A stretch of 64,000 nucleotides of DNA from Pedobacter nyackensis (GTDB lineage: Bacteria > Bacteroidota > Bacteroidia > Sphingobacteriales > Sphingobacteriaceae), in the NCBI RefSeq assembly GCF_900176505.1, contig NZ_FWYB01000021.1, positions 1 through 64,000 of the forward strand. The letters run 5' to 3'. The translations under genes and the position numbers were made by a program. Shown here in pieces: positions 19,130 to 29,106 of this stretch. The number at the start of each line of letters is the position of its first letter. Positions within the stretch are counted from its first letter, which is position 1. The notes under the pieces were generated by a model that worked only from the letters and a program-made list of their open reading frames with translations, ran no database searches and was not told the origin of the DNA.

Positions 19130-19336
19130 TTATGCTTTGAAAAGCAATAAGGGAACGTGGGTATGATAAGCCATTTTTTTAGTCACACTCCGGTGAAACA
19201 GCCCCTCAAAAAAACCGTATTCCTGTGGAGATAAATCTAATAACAACTGAAGTCCCGAAATGGTTTTTCTGATGAGCTTCATAAAGCGCGTAAAAGACTC
19301 AGGGCAATCCGCATGGAAGGCGTTTTGGGGAAACAA
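19130..19336 (-). pseudogene. C-terminal half of a universal stress protein (UspA-like), truncated
   Basis: The reading frame ends with YGFFEGLFHRSVTKKMAYHT and VPLLLFKA, the C-terminal pattern of Bacteroidota universal stress proteins (G-loop and dimer strand). Only about 68 residues remain. There is no ATG start, no N-terminal half and no nucleotide-binding DxS strand upstream. It is therefore read as a gene remnant rather than a small gene. Confidence 0.6.
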
Positions 19337-19408
19337 AACAATTCATACTAAAATATAAATTAACAGATCATGTGGGCACAAATTATAAATACCTTACTTG
19401 TTTAGCGT

Positions 19409-21511
19409 TTATCCAAATACTTCCTTAGCCTTCTGAATCGCCTTGCTAAGGTCGATACCTTTACCCAATACACCATTAAAAAGATCACCGGTTTCCTTCA
19501 GGCGATCCATGGTATTAAAAATCGTAAAGTCTTTCATTGTCATTCCAGGCTTTACTTCCTCCCAATCCAACGGCATAGATACTGTAGCTCCGGGTTTTGG
19601 CCGCAGAGAATATGGACCGGCAATCGTAGCACCTGGCCGGTTCTGCAGAAAATCCAGGTACATCTTTCCCTCACGGTTAGCCACCATTCTTTCCACGCTG
19701 GTGAATTCAGGCACCTGATGATGAACAAGATTCACAATAATTTTGGCAAACATTTGCGACTGGTCATAAGTATATTTAGCCCCCAATGGGATGTAAATAT
19801 GCATGCCCGTCGAGCCAGAAGTCTTAGCATAACAAGGCACTTCCATCTGAACCAATATCTCCTTTACCATCTGGGCAACCTCGATCACCTCATCAAAGGT
19901 ATTCTTATCCGGGTCCAGATCAATAACACAATAATCTGGATTATCAGGCGAATGACTTCTGGAAAACCAGGGATTCATTTCAATACAACCTAGTGAAGCC
20001 ATCCATAACAAAGCAGCTTCATCATTTCCCAGAAGATACTCCTTAGCTTCACCATCACTGGTGGTATAGGGAAATGTCTCTGCCCAGTCCGGTGCTTTCC
20101 CTTTTACGTCCTTCTGATAAAAACTCTTAGCATGGATCCCGCCCGGAAAACGATTCAGCGACATCGGCCTATCCTTCAGGTAAGGCAGGATAAAATCTGC
20201 TACCTGGTAATAATAATTCAACATATCGCGTTTGCTCACCTTATCTTCCGGCCAATACAGCTTACTCAAATGAGTAAACTTCAGCTCATGACCTTTTACT
20301 TTACGCACCTGCGTCTCGTCTTTCGGGTTCAACAAAGTTTTACGTCCGGTAGATATGGGTGGTCTGACTGCCGAGCCAGGCAGTTCGGCCTGAATAACTG
20401 CTTTTGTTTCAATTGCGACTTCCCTCACCACCTCTTTAGCTTTCTTATCCACCCGCATACCCTGGAAAGAAGGATGACGAAATACCCCATCACTGGTTAC
20501 CTCTGTAAAAGCCACTTCACAAACCAGTTCCGGCTTAAGCCATGTTGCCTTCGCCTTTGGCGGATCAGGACGAAAGCGAGAAGGTTTATTCACATCAGGA
20601 ATTGCTAAAAAAGGGCTCTTATCCGTGATCAATGGCTTAAACTGCGCCATCATTTCTTTCTGATCCTTATCGTTGAAACCAGTACCCACTTTGCCTACAT
20701 ATTGCAATTGATCATCCTGATAGATTCCCAACAGTAAAGAACTGAATTGTTTGGAGGTGCCTTCATTTTTAGTAAACCCGGCAATCACTACCTCCTGTCG
20801 TAGCTTCACCTTGATCTTCAGCCATTCTGAGGAACGGTTATTTTTAACATACAGACTATCCTCCTTTTTAGCAATAATGCCCTCCAGCCCCATTTTTATT
20901 GCAGCATCAAAAAATTCTGTACCCTTGGCTTTAAATACTTTGCTCAAACGGATCCTGTCATCACCCTGAGGCAGCACCTGGGATAAGATCGCCTGTCTTT
21001 CATTCAATGGGAGCCCTGTTAAATCCTTACCCTCGTACCAGATCAGGTCAAATACGTAATACACCAGCTCACCATCCGCCTCACTCCTCCAGTTTTGCAA
21101 GTTTCCAAAATTAGAAATACCTTTTTCATTGATCACCAGTATCTCACCGTCTACAACAATATCCATTTTCCAGCCTTGCATCAACTTGAAAATGGGATAA
21201 AATTTTTCATTGAACTGTTTATTGTTTCTGGACAATAGTTGAACATCTCCATTTTTCAAACAGAAGCCCAAAGCGCGGTAACCATCCCATTTCACTTCAT
21301 ATATCCATTCAGGATCATCAAAAGGTTCATCAACTAATGTGGCAAGCATGGGTTGCATGCCAATGGGGATTTTTGCTTTTTTCCCTTTTTTTAACAGGGT
21401 ATTCACATCAGCAGTAATTTCCGTAATCTGACCGGCTATAGCGTCTTCATCAAAGTTAGCTTCCACAACTTGTTCCGCAGATGTTTTTTTTCCTTTGACT
21501 GGCTTTTTCAT
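19409..21511 (-). CDS. ligD: DNA ligase D (ligase + polymerase domains)
   Basis: 700 residues. The ATP-dependent ligase domain comes first: K74 in YEVKWDGYRAL is the adenylated lysine, VDGEILVI is motif III and EGIIAKK motif IV. An OB-fold follows to ~400. The primase-polymerase domain (about 415-690) has the metal motif CVIDLDPD and the SGSTGMHIYIPL motif. It repairs double-strand breaks by end joining with Ku. The 3'-phosphoesterase domain found in longer LigD proteins is absent; residues 1-50 are only a Lys-rich linker. No ku gene is in the window. Confidence 0.95.
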   Translation of the reverse strand: MKKPVKGKKTSAEQVVEANFDEDAIAGQITEITADVNTLLKKGKKAKIPIGMQPMLATLVDEPFDDPEWIYEVKWDGYRALGFCLKNGDVQLLSRNNKQFNEKFYPIFKLMQGWKMDIVVDGEILVINEKGISNFGNLQNWRSEADGELVYYVFDLIWYEGKDLTGLPLNERQAILSQVLPQGDDRIRLSKVFKAKGTEFFDAAIKMGLEGIIAKKEDSLYVKNNRSSEWLKIKVKLRQEVVIAGFTKNEGTSKQFSSLLLGIYQDDQLQYVGKVGTGFNDKDQKEMMAQFKPLITDKSPFLAIPDVNKPSRFRPDPPKAKATWLKPELVCEVAFTEVTSDGVFRHPSFQGMRVDKKAKEVVREVAIETKAVIQAELPGSAVRPPISTGRKTLLNPKDETQVRKVKGHELKFTHLSKLYWPEDKVSKRDMLNYYYQVADFILPYLKDRPMSLNRFPGGIHAKSFYQKDVKGKAPDWAETFPYTTSDGEAKEYLLGNDEAALLWMASLGCIEMNPWFSRSHSPDNPDYCVIDLDPDKNTFDEVIEVAQMVKEILVQMEVPCYAKTSGSTGMHIYIPLGAKYTYDQSQMFAKIIVNLVHHQVPEFTSVERMVANREGKMYLDFLQNRPGATIAGPYSLRPKPGATVSMPLDWEEVKPGMTMKDFTIFNTMDRLKETGDLFNGVLGKGIDLSKAIQKAKEVFG

Positions 21512-21540
21512 TTCTTTTTAAATTATCCTTGATTACAATT

Positions 21541-24165
21541 TTATTTAACCGCCAAGGCTTTATCAATTAAAAAAGTCAGATTTGTACGATGAGCTTTTGT
21601 TTGCTCATTTGTTGAAACAGCACCACCAAGCTGAGTTTTTATCTTTTTCAGTGTATATAATGCTGCTGCTTTACTTGCATTATCATATCCTCCTGGGGCA
21701 GAAACGATACTTGTTGAAGCTTTTACAAATTCAGTTTGCAGATTTTGGCGTAACAAATTCACATTTGATTTGAGATCTGCTGCAAAAATGTCATTTGCCA
21801 AATCGCTCATTACACTAGCTACAGAATAGGCGTTACCATAAAGTCCACTATTGTTTATTCTGGTTAAAGTATTTGGATGGAGAATTTGGGCAAGCGTACT
21901 CAATTGTATTCCCATAAAGGTATTCTGAGGTTTAAAATCCTCATTGGTTCCAAAAAATCCAAATCCGCGTCTTTGAATCTGAAGATAAGGGAACAACGGA
22001 CTATCAGCATCAAAAGCATTAGGTGCAAATACATATTTACCCAATAATGCCATTGCCTTTTTTTGGTATTCAACCGGAACAGGGGTAAACGGAGCAACAG
22101 TTGTTTTTTGCCCTACAAAACTTCTGTCAACATACACACCTCCAACAAAACGGCTAATAGCTGCTGCCATACTTGCACGCTGGCCATTAAGCTGCAAATA
22201 ACGCTGCCGCAACTCCTGGTAACTCTGGCCTGTTTTACTAAAGCGAGATTTCAGCTTTATGATCATTGTGTTTACCAATTTAAACCTATCTTCACCATAA
22301 GCCATCATATCGTTAGTATGATCATTAACATTCACTCTAGGATCAATACCAGCCCCAGGACTACGCATATCATCAGCATCATTACCAAAGGCAAGCTGTG
22401 GATCTGTACTGCGACTAAGAATCTTATTTAACCCCGCCTCCTCTTCCGACTCACTAAATGGAGTATAACCATATTCAATTGCCCATAAATCATAAGGACC
22501 AGCTTTTGTAGTGTAATAATCACCTTGCTTGCTACGATCACTGCTTACATTTATTGCAGGATAATCCATTACTGATCCCTGCAACCCAATTTTACGGGTA
22601 AGTGCGATATCATTCATTTGCGCAGGACTTAACATTTGGCTGGCTTTCATATTATGATTAAGTCCAAGCGTATGCCCCATTTCATGCATAATAAGGTAGT
22701 ATAAAAACTGTTTGTGCATTTCACGCACAGTTTCTGCTCTTTTTGCCTCCGGTACATCAGCATCAAGTGCTTCAATTGCTGTTAAACCAGTTTGATACTG
22801 CATACTTAACTCCTGAGCTAATGCACAAGAAGCCATATGGTTCTTATCCAAGCCATGTATATGTCCTGATTTTGAAGAAACAGCTTCAATAGGATTTTCC
22901 CAAGGCAATTTTAAGACAGCATTACCACCATTAAACAAATCGTCAGTAACCACTGTTCCTGCTCCCGAACGCCACTCAACAGTAATATCAGCACCAAGAA
23001 TCTGACCGGTTAAAGGGTTATAAAAGCTTGGCCCGATTGCACCATAGGAAGGATAAGCTGATGATACCCAACGGATTACATTATAGGCAATATCTGCCGG
23101 ATCCCAAGTGGCTGTATCCGACATTTCTTTCATTACAACAGCATTTTTGAAACCTGCTTTCTCAAATGCCTCATTCCATTTCTCACCTGCCTCTTTTATA
23201 ATCGGGCGATACGCCAATGGAGTAGTATTTTCAATCCAGAAAACAATCGGTTCAACCGGCTCGCTTAATGCAGCTGATGGATCCTTCTTTTTAAGATTCC
23301 AGCGACTGATAAAGTCTTTGTATGGTGTTGGAGATATAGAAGTCAGGTTATCTACTTCTGCACCAAAATAACCTACCCTTGGATCATCGCGACGTGGGCG
23401 GAAATCATTCTTAGGTACTTCAAGAAAAGAATGCTGCATTTTAACCCTTACATAGCGCGCATCGGTGATATCTTTTCCTCCATTATTCAAAGGTACCGGA
23501 TTGTCATAAGCAAGCTCCACCACTACATCTGTATTTCCGGGAAATGAACGTGTTTTTTGATACTTCGACTTAAAGGCATTTAAGCTTCCTAAATTAAACA
23601 CTGCACCTGGAGGCAATGTTGGAGGAAAAACCGGCTTAACCGGATCCAATTTATCTCCAAGAAAAAGACCATCAACCGAAATTAAATAGCCAAGTGAATC
23701 TTGTGCTGCAACTTTATCGCTATAAAAAACAGCATCCGAAACGTCAACATTTGCAACTTTACTTACAGGATTTAACTTATCATAATAGAAGTTTGTATTC
23801 CTTTGAAGAAGCTCAATTTTATCATCAGATTTCTGGATATAGAATAACCAGGTGGTTCTAATCATATTCTGATTAAGATACAAAGTGGTTGGCCCGCCCA
23901 TCGAAAAACTCTGGTAGATATAATCCTTGCCTAACTGATCTTTTTTAACATACATCTGAAGACTACCTGTTACGGTATCTCTATACATAGCAAAAAGACC
24001 ATCAATTTTTTTACTGGATTTGATCTTATCTTTAATACTTGGTTTAGGGGGAGTTACCTGAACCTTCTTTAAAGAATCAGCTGCTAATGCTTTTTTCTTC
24101 TTTTGGGCAAAAGCCCCAGTGGCCAAAAACAGGACCAACGATAGCAAAGTAATGTTTTTTTTCAT
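21541..24165 (-). CDS. secreted zinc metalloprotease (DUF5117/DUF4953 type)
   Basis: 874 residues, signal peptide ending near AFAQ (about 20). The zinc motif HEMGHTLGLNHN starts near residue 494 and is followed by SVMDYPA, an equivalent of the met-turn. The flanking N-terminal beta-rich region (residues ~60-300) and the helical C-terminus are typical of this large Bacteroidota/bacterial family with metzincin-like core. The substrate is unknown. Single gene, 30 bases upstream of ligD in the same direction but functionally unrelated. Confidence 0.9.
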   Translation of the reverse strand: MKKNITLLSLVLFLATGAFAQKKKKALAADSLKKVQVTPPKPSIKDKIKSSKKIDGLFAMYRDTVTGSLQMYVKKDQLGKDYIYQSFSMGGPTTLYLNQNMIRTTWLFYIQKSDDKIELLQRNTNFYYDKLNPVSKVANVDVSDAVFYSDKVAAQDSLGYLISVDGLFLGDKLDPVKPVFPPTLPPGAVFNLGSLNAFKSKYQKTRSFPGNTDVVVELAYDNPVPLNNGGKDITDARYVRVKMQHSFLEVPKNDFRPRRDDPRVGYFGAEVDNLTSISPTPYKDFISRWNLKKKDPSAALSEPVEPIVFWIENTTPLAYRPIIKEAGEKWNEAFEKAGFKNAVVMKEMSDTATWDPADIAYNVIRWVSSAYPSYGAIGPSFYNPLTGQILGADITVEWRSGAGTVVTDDLFNGGNAVLKLPWENPIEAVSSKSGHIHGLDKNHMASCALAQELSMQYQTGLTAIEALDADVPEAKRAETVREMHKQFLYYLIMHEMGHTLGLNHNMKASQMLSPAQMNDIALTRKIGLQGSVMDYPAINVSSDRSKQGDYYTTKAGPYDLWAIEYGYTPFSESEEEAGLNKILSRSTDPQLAFGNDADDMRSPGAGIDPRVNVNDHTNDMMAYGEDRFKLVNTMIIKLKSRFSKTGQSYQELRQRYLQLNGQRASMAAAISRFVGGVYVDRSFVGQKTTVAPFTPVPVEYQKKAMALLGKYVFAPNAFDADSPLFPYLQIQRRGFGFFGTNEDFKPQNTFMGIQLSTLAQILHPNTLTRINNSGLYGNAYSVASVMSDLANDIFAADLKSNVNLLRQNLQTEFVKASTSIVSAPGGYDNASKAAALYTLKKIKTQLGGAVSTNEQTKAHRTNLTFLIDKALAVK

Positions 24166-24223
24166 TGGAATAAGGTTTGTTATGGTGAGATTTTATCTTG
24201 TATATGATTGTTCCCTGACCTAT

Positions 24224-25114
24224 CTAGGCCTGTATAAATGCAATTAAAAAGAATAAGCCAAACAGTAACAACAGCGAAACAAAAGAGAAGGTATTAAAAA
24301 AAATAAACTTTAATATTGTTAATTTTCTACTTTGTTTATAGAAGTGCCGCATCGCTGAATAAGCATAAAATATAGCGTAAATAAGGAAAGTCAGATAAAC
24401 AAGCCCCGTCCCGCCAATGCCGATATAAGGTAATAGCTTAGTTACTCCCATTAATATAAGCAGCAAAATAAAAGTATAAACGTAAAGGTGAATTAGAAAA
24501 ACCGCATGATCAGAATAATAAAACTCCCGCTTTCTAAAATAAAGCAATTTCAAATAAAAGGCATATAATGGCAATGAAATAAATAACAAATAAGGTAGCT
24601 TATGGAAGAAGTTATCAAGAACAGACCATAACAACTGTTTACCACGTGGGTCATCTTCCGAATATAATTGATTCACTTTGTCACTCATACCTTTGAAGAT
24701 CCAATCTTCATTCTTAGGATTTGGAAGTATTTTTTCAGCGCCAACGACCGTGGTATCAGTGTTTTTCTTAATATCTACGACTAACTCTTCACCTTGCTTT
24801 GGTGCAAAAAAAGCGAAGAATATTAGAAAAAAAAGTGCTGATGTAAATAGATACATTCTAATTGGATGAAAATAATCGGTTCTTCTACCTCTTGAATACT
24901 CTTCCGATAAAAATCCAGGCTTTTTGAATAGGAGTTTGATGGTAACAAAAAATTTTCCGTCAAAGTGTAATAAATCCTGAATGAAATGAGAAACAATACT
25001 CCCAAAGCTTTCATGCGGTTCTATATTTTCCTGCCCGCATTGGCTACAATATCTAATTTGAATAATTGAGCCACAGTTCAGGCAAGTGTTATCCTCGCGT
25101 AGTCTATTGGTCAT
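24224..25114 (-). CDS. DUF3667 membrane protein with zinc ribbon
   Basis: 296 residues. The N-terminus carries CLNCG and YCSQCGQ, a zinc-ribbon pair. GRRTDYFHPIRMYLF marks the start of the membrane part, followed by about five hydrophobic helices. This is the DUF3667 pattern, common in Bacteroidota and of unknown function. A soluble loop lies between helices 1 and 2. Confidence 0.85.
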   Translation of the reverse strand: MTNRLREDNTCLNCGSIIQIRYCSQCGQENIEPHESFGSIVSHFIQDLLHFDGKFFVTIKLLFKKPGFLSEEYSRGRRTDYFHPIRMYLFTSALFFLIFFAFFAPKQGEELVVDIKKNTDTTVVGAEKILPNPKNEDWIFKGMSDKVNQLYSEDDPRGKQLLWSVLDNFFHKLPYLLFISLPLYAFYLKLLYFRKREFYYSDHAVFLIHLYVYTFILLLILMGVTKLLPYIGIGGTGLVYLTFLIYAIFYAYSAMRHFYKQSRKLTILKFIFFNTFSFVSLLLLFGLFFLIAFIQA

Positions 25115-25238
25115 AAATAATTAATTAGTCGATTAAAATCTTTTATAGCGTAGTTGGGCTTACCTTCTAATTTAATTAATTCAAGCCGAATTGCGAAAAA
25201 AAAACCACTTACAAATAAAATATAATACTCACTCCCAA

Positions 25239-25520
25239 TTAGTTGTATCGTAAAATATCAATAAGTTCCGTTCCACGTTGAATTGAAAAATTATAACTAG
25301 TCTCCGGATCGCCACAATCTAAAATGAACTTTTTCAAATATGCGTTGACTGCTTTCACAAAAGGTGGACCGACAGTACCTTCTCTGATTTCTATATCAAA
25401 GTCTTCCATATCATCATAGGCAACAATATGTACAATTTCCGGAAACTGTTGCTGCAACTTTTCCTTTAACGTGTCCATTGAATTCTGAGATTGATTGTTA
25501 CTTACTTCCATAACATTCAT
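25239..25520 (-). CDS. hypothetical protein, 93 residues
   Basis: Not recognised. Predicted alpha/beta, acidic, with MEDFDIEIREGTVGPPFVK in the middle. Met at residue 4 is an alternative start. No signal peptide. It stands alone between DUF3667 and the VOC gene. The amino acid mix and lack of overlap on the other strand favour a real gene. Confidence 0.6.
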   Translation of the reverse strand: MNVMEVSNNQSQNSMDTLKEKLQQQFPEIVHIVAYDDMEDFDIEIREGTVGPPFVKAVNAYLKKFILDCGDPETSYNFSIQRGTELIDILRYN

Positions 25521-25692
25521 TTTTTAATTTAACATTTAAGCATCGTAATAGTTTATACTTATGGGTATTAATCTCCAGATCTGGTCATGATTTTTCACTA
25601 ATATTGCAATGATTCTGTTAGCGTTATAGATGAATTTGAATTGCCAGCAATATTTTATAGCCAGAGATTTTAAAAAAAATAAATAATTTTCA

Positions 25693-26043
25693 ATGAAAGT
25701 AAAACGAATTGTTATAGATGTTCATAGTGAAAATCTGGATTTAGCTAAACAGTTCTATGGGGGTATACTGGGACTTGATTTATTAATGGATCATGGCTGG
25801 ATAACAACCTATGGATCTGATGAACAACAACATGTTCAGATCAGTTTTGCCAGTGAAGGAGGTTCAGGAGCATCCATACCAGATTTATCAATCGAAGTGG
25901 ACGATATTAATGAAGCACTTCGGCGGATGCAAGCTGCAAAAATCCCTATAGAATATGGGCCTATTGATGAGCCATGGGGAGTTCGTAGATTTTTCGTTCG
26001 TGACCCTTTTAATAAATTGATCAATATTCTTACCCATCAATAA
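25693..26043 (+). CDS. VOC (glyoxalase/bleomycin-resistance) family protein
   Basis: 116 residues with the beta-alpha-beta-beta-beta repeat: HSENLDLAKQFYGGILGLDLL near the N-terminus and EPWGVRRFFVRDPFNKLINIL at the C-terminus, where the conserved acidic metal ligand would lie. Members bind metals or drugs or act as small dioxygenases or isomerases; this one cannot be assigned. It converges with the next gene with no spacer at all. Confidence 0.85.
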   Translation: MKVKRIVIDVHSENLDLAKQFYGGILGLDLLMDHGWITTYGSDEQQHVQISFASEGGSGASIPDLSIEVDDINEALRRMQAAKIPIEYGPIDEPWGVRRFFVRDPFNKLINILTHQ

Positions 26044-26316
26044 TTATAAGTGGCGCTCACAGTATATTTCACTCGCTTGAATATCCCCATCAGCATCCAA
26101 CCAGATGTCAAAACAAGTAGTTGAATCCACAAAAACCCTCAAAGGCATAAGGAAAGTATATTCTCCAGATTTTAATATCTTTTTCAGTTCGACTTCGCAC
26201 TCAAGCCATACATCTACGACCAGTTGCGAAGTAAAGGGTTGAATAGCTATATTTATGCATATAAAATACCATCCCATAGCCAACCCGTTCAGATATTCAT
26301 TATTCCAAATCACCAT
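26044..26316 (-). CDS. hypothetical protein, 90 residues
   Basis: Not recognised. Mostly beta by appearance, with VDVWLECEVELKKILKSGEY, DSTTCFDIWLDADGDIQ and three Cys residues. The stop codon abuts the stop of the convergent VOC gene. No clear start context. It may be real because the frame is fully used, but this is a weaker call. Confidence 0.5.
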   Translation of the reverse strand: MVIWNNEYLNGLAMGWYFICINIAIQPFTSQLVVDVWLECEVELKKILKSGEYTFLMPLRVFVDSTTCFDIWLDADGDIQASEIYCERHL

Positions 26317-26547
26317 AACAACATCCGATTTAAACCCACAACAATAAATTTAATGTTCCCTCATATCCCTCCGATTTCATTATATGAATATTAGTAGAAC
26401 CTTAAACAAATGCCTGTTAGAAAGGTTTGGAGTTAGTTTATTTTCTCTTTACTATTAATTTTCTACTATTTCCTGGCCAAAAAAATCGTTCACAAATCTG
26501 AAGATTACTTGGAAGAATGGAACATGACCTGGTATGTTGAGCATGCT

Positions 26548-27639
26548 TTATTTTGAACTCTTTAAAACAGCTTTAATTTTATCAATAACACCATTTTTTT
26601 TATTTCTCGCCTTATCATTACCTATCAAAAAACCGTAAGGTTGTAAATCAGGTACATTATCACAAACAATTTTTACAATTCCCAGCAATGGAATTGCCAG
26701 GATCATTCCGGCTACTCCCCATATCAGTTCACCCAAAACTATCGTCAGTATAGTAAATAAGGGATTAATGTTAACCTGCTCCCCAACAATAACAGGTTCA
26801 AGCAAATAAGTTTGTATAAATTGTATCGTGGCATAGGTTATCAGTACCCCGATAACCATTTTACTATCCCCACCCTGTGCAAGTACAGCTAGTAAGGTAA
26901 CTGATGTACCAGTTAAATTTCCAACAAATGGAATGATCTCCAGGATACCACATAATACAGCAAAAAAAATGGCACTTTCTACACCAATGAGACTAAATCC
27001 TATACCATACATGATCCACAAAACCACAATCATAGCGGCTAGCCCACTCAAATATTGTTGTGCTACATCCCCCCCTTTATGAACAATACCTTCCGCTTTA
27101 TCTTTGCCATCCCCAGGCACAAGCTTGATTATAAATTTTTTAATATGCGAACGATAAAATAAGAAAAGGAACATATAGACCAACACCAGCACGGTATTTA
27201 GCAAGACATCCATAATTTTACCTACAAAAGCCACCAGTATACCACCACCCCCAACAGATGACTGCCCTTGCGCCTCTACCATTTCCTGCTGCTGTTTTAA
27301 ATCGATACCAACCTTATCATATATCCAGTGTTGAAAGTTAGAAAACAGATTGACCACACGTTGCTTCATGGCATCTATATTTTCCACGAGCCCATTCAGT
27401 TGCCAGCTAAGCAAAAATATTACAAGAGAAATCGCCAATACAAAGCAAATGACACAAATAAGTGAAGCAAGCCCTCTATTAATCCGTTTATGCTCCAGCC
27501 AGTTACAGAACCTAATAAACACCATAGAAAACACCCCAGCTAATGATAAAGGAATAAGGAAAGGTGCTGCAAAATACAGACCGCCAAACGATAAAATAAA
27601 AAACAAAAGTATATAGATGCTGCGTTGAAGGTTAGCCAT
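26548..27639 (-). CDS. AI-2E family transporter (TqsA/PerM-like)
   Basis: 363 residues with eight or so hydrophobic helices in the arrangement of the AI-2E/PerM family: two N-terminal helices, a third at about 57, a periplasmic-type loop (about 80-130), then GILEIIPFVGNLTG (about 235), which is the family signature, and IWGVAGMILAIPLLGIVKI near the end. Described relatives export autoinducer 2 or act as Na+/H+ antiporters. The substrate here is unknown. Confidence 0.88.
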   Translation of the reverse strand: MANLQRSIYILLFFILSFGGLYFAAPFLIPLSLAGVFSMVFIRFCNWLEHKRINRGLASLICVICFVLAISLVIFLLSWQLNGLVENIDAMKQRVVNLFSNFQHWIYDKVGIDLKQQQEMVEAQGQSSVGGGGILVAFVGKIMDVLLNTVLVLVYMFLFLFYRSHIKKFIIKLVPGDGKDKAEGIVHKGGDVAQQYLSGLAAMIVVLWIMYGIGFSLIGVESAIFFAVLCGILEIIPFVGNLTGTSVTLLAVLAQGGDSKMVIGVLITYATIQFIQTYLLEPVIVGEQVNINPLFTILTIVLGELIWGVAGMILAIPLLGIVKIVCDNVPDLQPYGFLIGNDKARNKKNGVIDKIKAVLKSSK

Positions 27640-27735
27640 ATCTTTAAGAACAAAGCTGGATACGAACTGTTTGATCGAAATTTTATATCTAAGTACTTTA
27701 ATGCGATTTCCTGCCAGTTATTATAAATGGTTAAA

Positions 27736-28341
27736 TTATCTATGAGATTGCTCATATAAGCCAGGATGAGTAACGATATTAAGTTTGGCACGTAAAATTC
27801 TTAAAGCATATTTTATTTGACTTGCTACAGTATGTTCAGATAGCGATAGCTTTGCAGCAATTTGTTTATTGTTTAAACCTTGATTGTGTCTCAATAAAAA
27901 AACTTCCTTCATTTTCACAGGTAATGCATTAATTGCTTTTCCAATCAGTTTCGAACTTTCATTTGTTCTGATGATATAATCTGTAGAAGAGGTATTTATT
28001 GGTTCTTTATAAGCACCCTCATGTTGCCTAATACACTTTTGATGTCTAAACCTACCAAAGGCTCCGTTTAACGTGGCTCTAAACAAATATCCGGATAGAT
28101 TTGGCCCTATCATAAAATCTTCTTTAGACTTCCATAAATTAAAATATACATCATGTATCACGTCTTCGGCTGCGCCCTTGTCCTGAAGCTTTCGATAGAT
28201 ATAGTTATATAGTACGTGTTTATAGCGTAGATAAATTTCTTCAAATGCAGTATGATTACCCAATTTCAAAAGTCCTACTAATTCCAGATCAGGTAATTTT
28301 TCATAACCCAACCCATTCCTATTGCTGCGTTTTAATTTCAT
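27736..28341 (-). CDS. ECF RNA polymerase sigma factor (orphan)
   Basis: 201 residues. Region 2 at ~25-95 (FEEIYLRYKHVLYNYIYRKL, DVIHDVYFNLW) and region 4 at ~140-190 (ALPVKMKEVFLLRHNQGLNN, the HTH). It is of the SusC-linked Bacteroidota type, but no FecR, SusC or SusD gene is beside it, so its anti-sigma partner is not evident. Start: the ATG at 28341. Confidence 0.9.
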   Translation of the reverse strand: MKLKRSNRNGLGYEKLPDLELVGLLKLGNHTAFEEIYLRYKHVLYNYIYRKLQDKGAAEDVIHDVYFNLWKSKEDFMIGPNLSGYLFRATLNGAFGRFRHQKCIRQHEGAYKEPINTSSTDYIIRTNESSKLIGKAINALPVKMKEVFLLRHNQGLNNKQIAAKLSLSEHTVASQIKYALRILRAKLNIVTHPGLYEQSHR

Positions 28342-28386
28342 TTATTTATTCCTTTTATTGGTAGTTAATAATTGTTTCCTGCGGTG

Positions 28387-28830
28387 TCAATGAGCTCGCA
28401 ATAGTTTTTTTAGATTGAATTCCTCTGTCCAATACTCTTTGTTAGTGCGTTTTTCATAGGCTTTGTATTGAGCAATGCCATTTGCGGTGATTAGGAGTTG
28501 GTGAGCTTGGAGGGGATTATTAGGATGCTGAAATGTGCGCTCTGTTTCGGGCGATAAAGTCACATAAGCCCAGTCATCATGCGGAAACAGGATTTCGTTT
28601 ACCAGTTCGCGGGTACCCGGACTATTGTAAAACCTTATCGATGCATCCCAAAAAATATGGCAATTGAAATCATTATCAGTCTTAAATTGCTCAATAGCCT
28701 GTAAACGGGATGCTATAAGTACTTTCCATGATTCGGTTAGGTATATAATGGCAAACTCAATGCTTTCCCAGGCACTGCTGGTATTGGCTTTAATTAGTAT
28801 ATGTTGTGTGGGGTTCTTTGATCGTTTCAT
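28387..28830 (-). CDS. hypothetical protein, 147 residues
   Basis: Not recognised. It has an N-terminal run typical of small soluble alpha/beta proteins (SSAWESIEFAIIYLTESW) and HDDWAYVTLSPETERTFQHP in the middle. No signal peptide or membrane helix. Its end lies 45 bases before the ECF sigma gene on the same strand, so the two may be cotranscribed. Confidence 0.65.
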   Translation of the reverse strand: MKRSKNPTQHILIKANTSSAWESIEFAIIYLTESWKVLIASRLQAIEQFKTDNDFNCHIFWDASIRFYNSPGTRELVNEILFPHDDWAYVTLSPETERTFQHPNNPLQAHQLLITANGIAQYKAYEKRTNKEYWTEEFNLKKLLRAH

Positions 28831-29106
28831 ATTGTGTTCAGAAAATTTAAGGCATAGCGATGCCAGGACAATGATTTATAGGTTATCCATATTGAATTAA
28901 ACAGGAACGGTTGATTAGTCTGGTGGACAGACAATAAGCGCATAAAGAATTCTACTTGCTATTTCCATTTTCAGTTGATTTAAAGCTGATATTAATGGAA
29001 TCCGGCAAGAAAGGTTCTTTATTTACATATTATGAATTTACAATTCAGAATTTCCCTGCATCTGGGCAGGGATTATTTACACAAAAAGCGTGGAACCCAA
29101 CTTACC

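Noticed and set aside
26392..26560. Possible short membrane protein (frames with MNISRTLNKCLLERFG and, shifted, YFLAKKIVHKSEDYLEEW)
   Set aside because: Two different frames would have to be joined by an unproven frameshift, and neither alone makes a credible gene.
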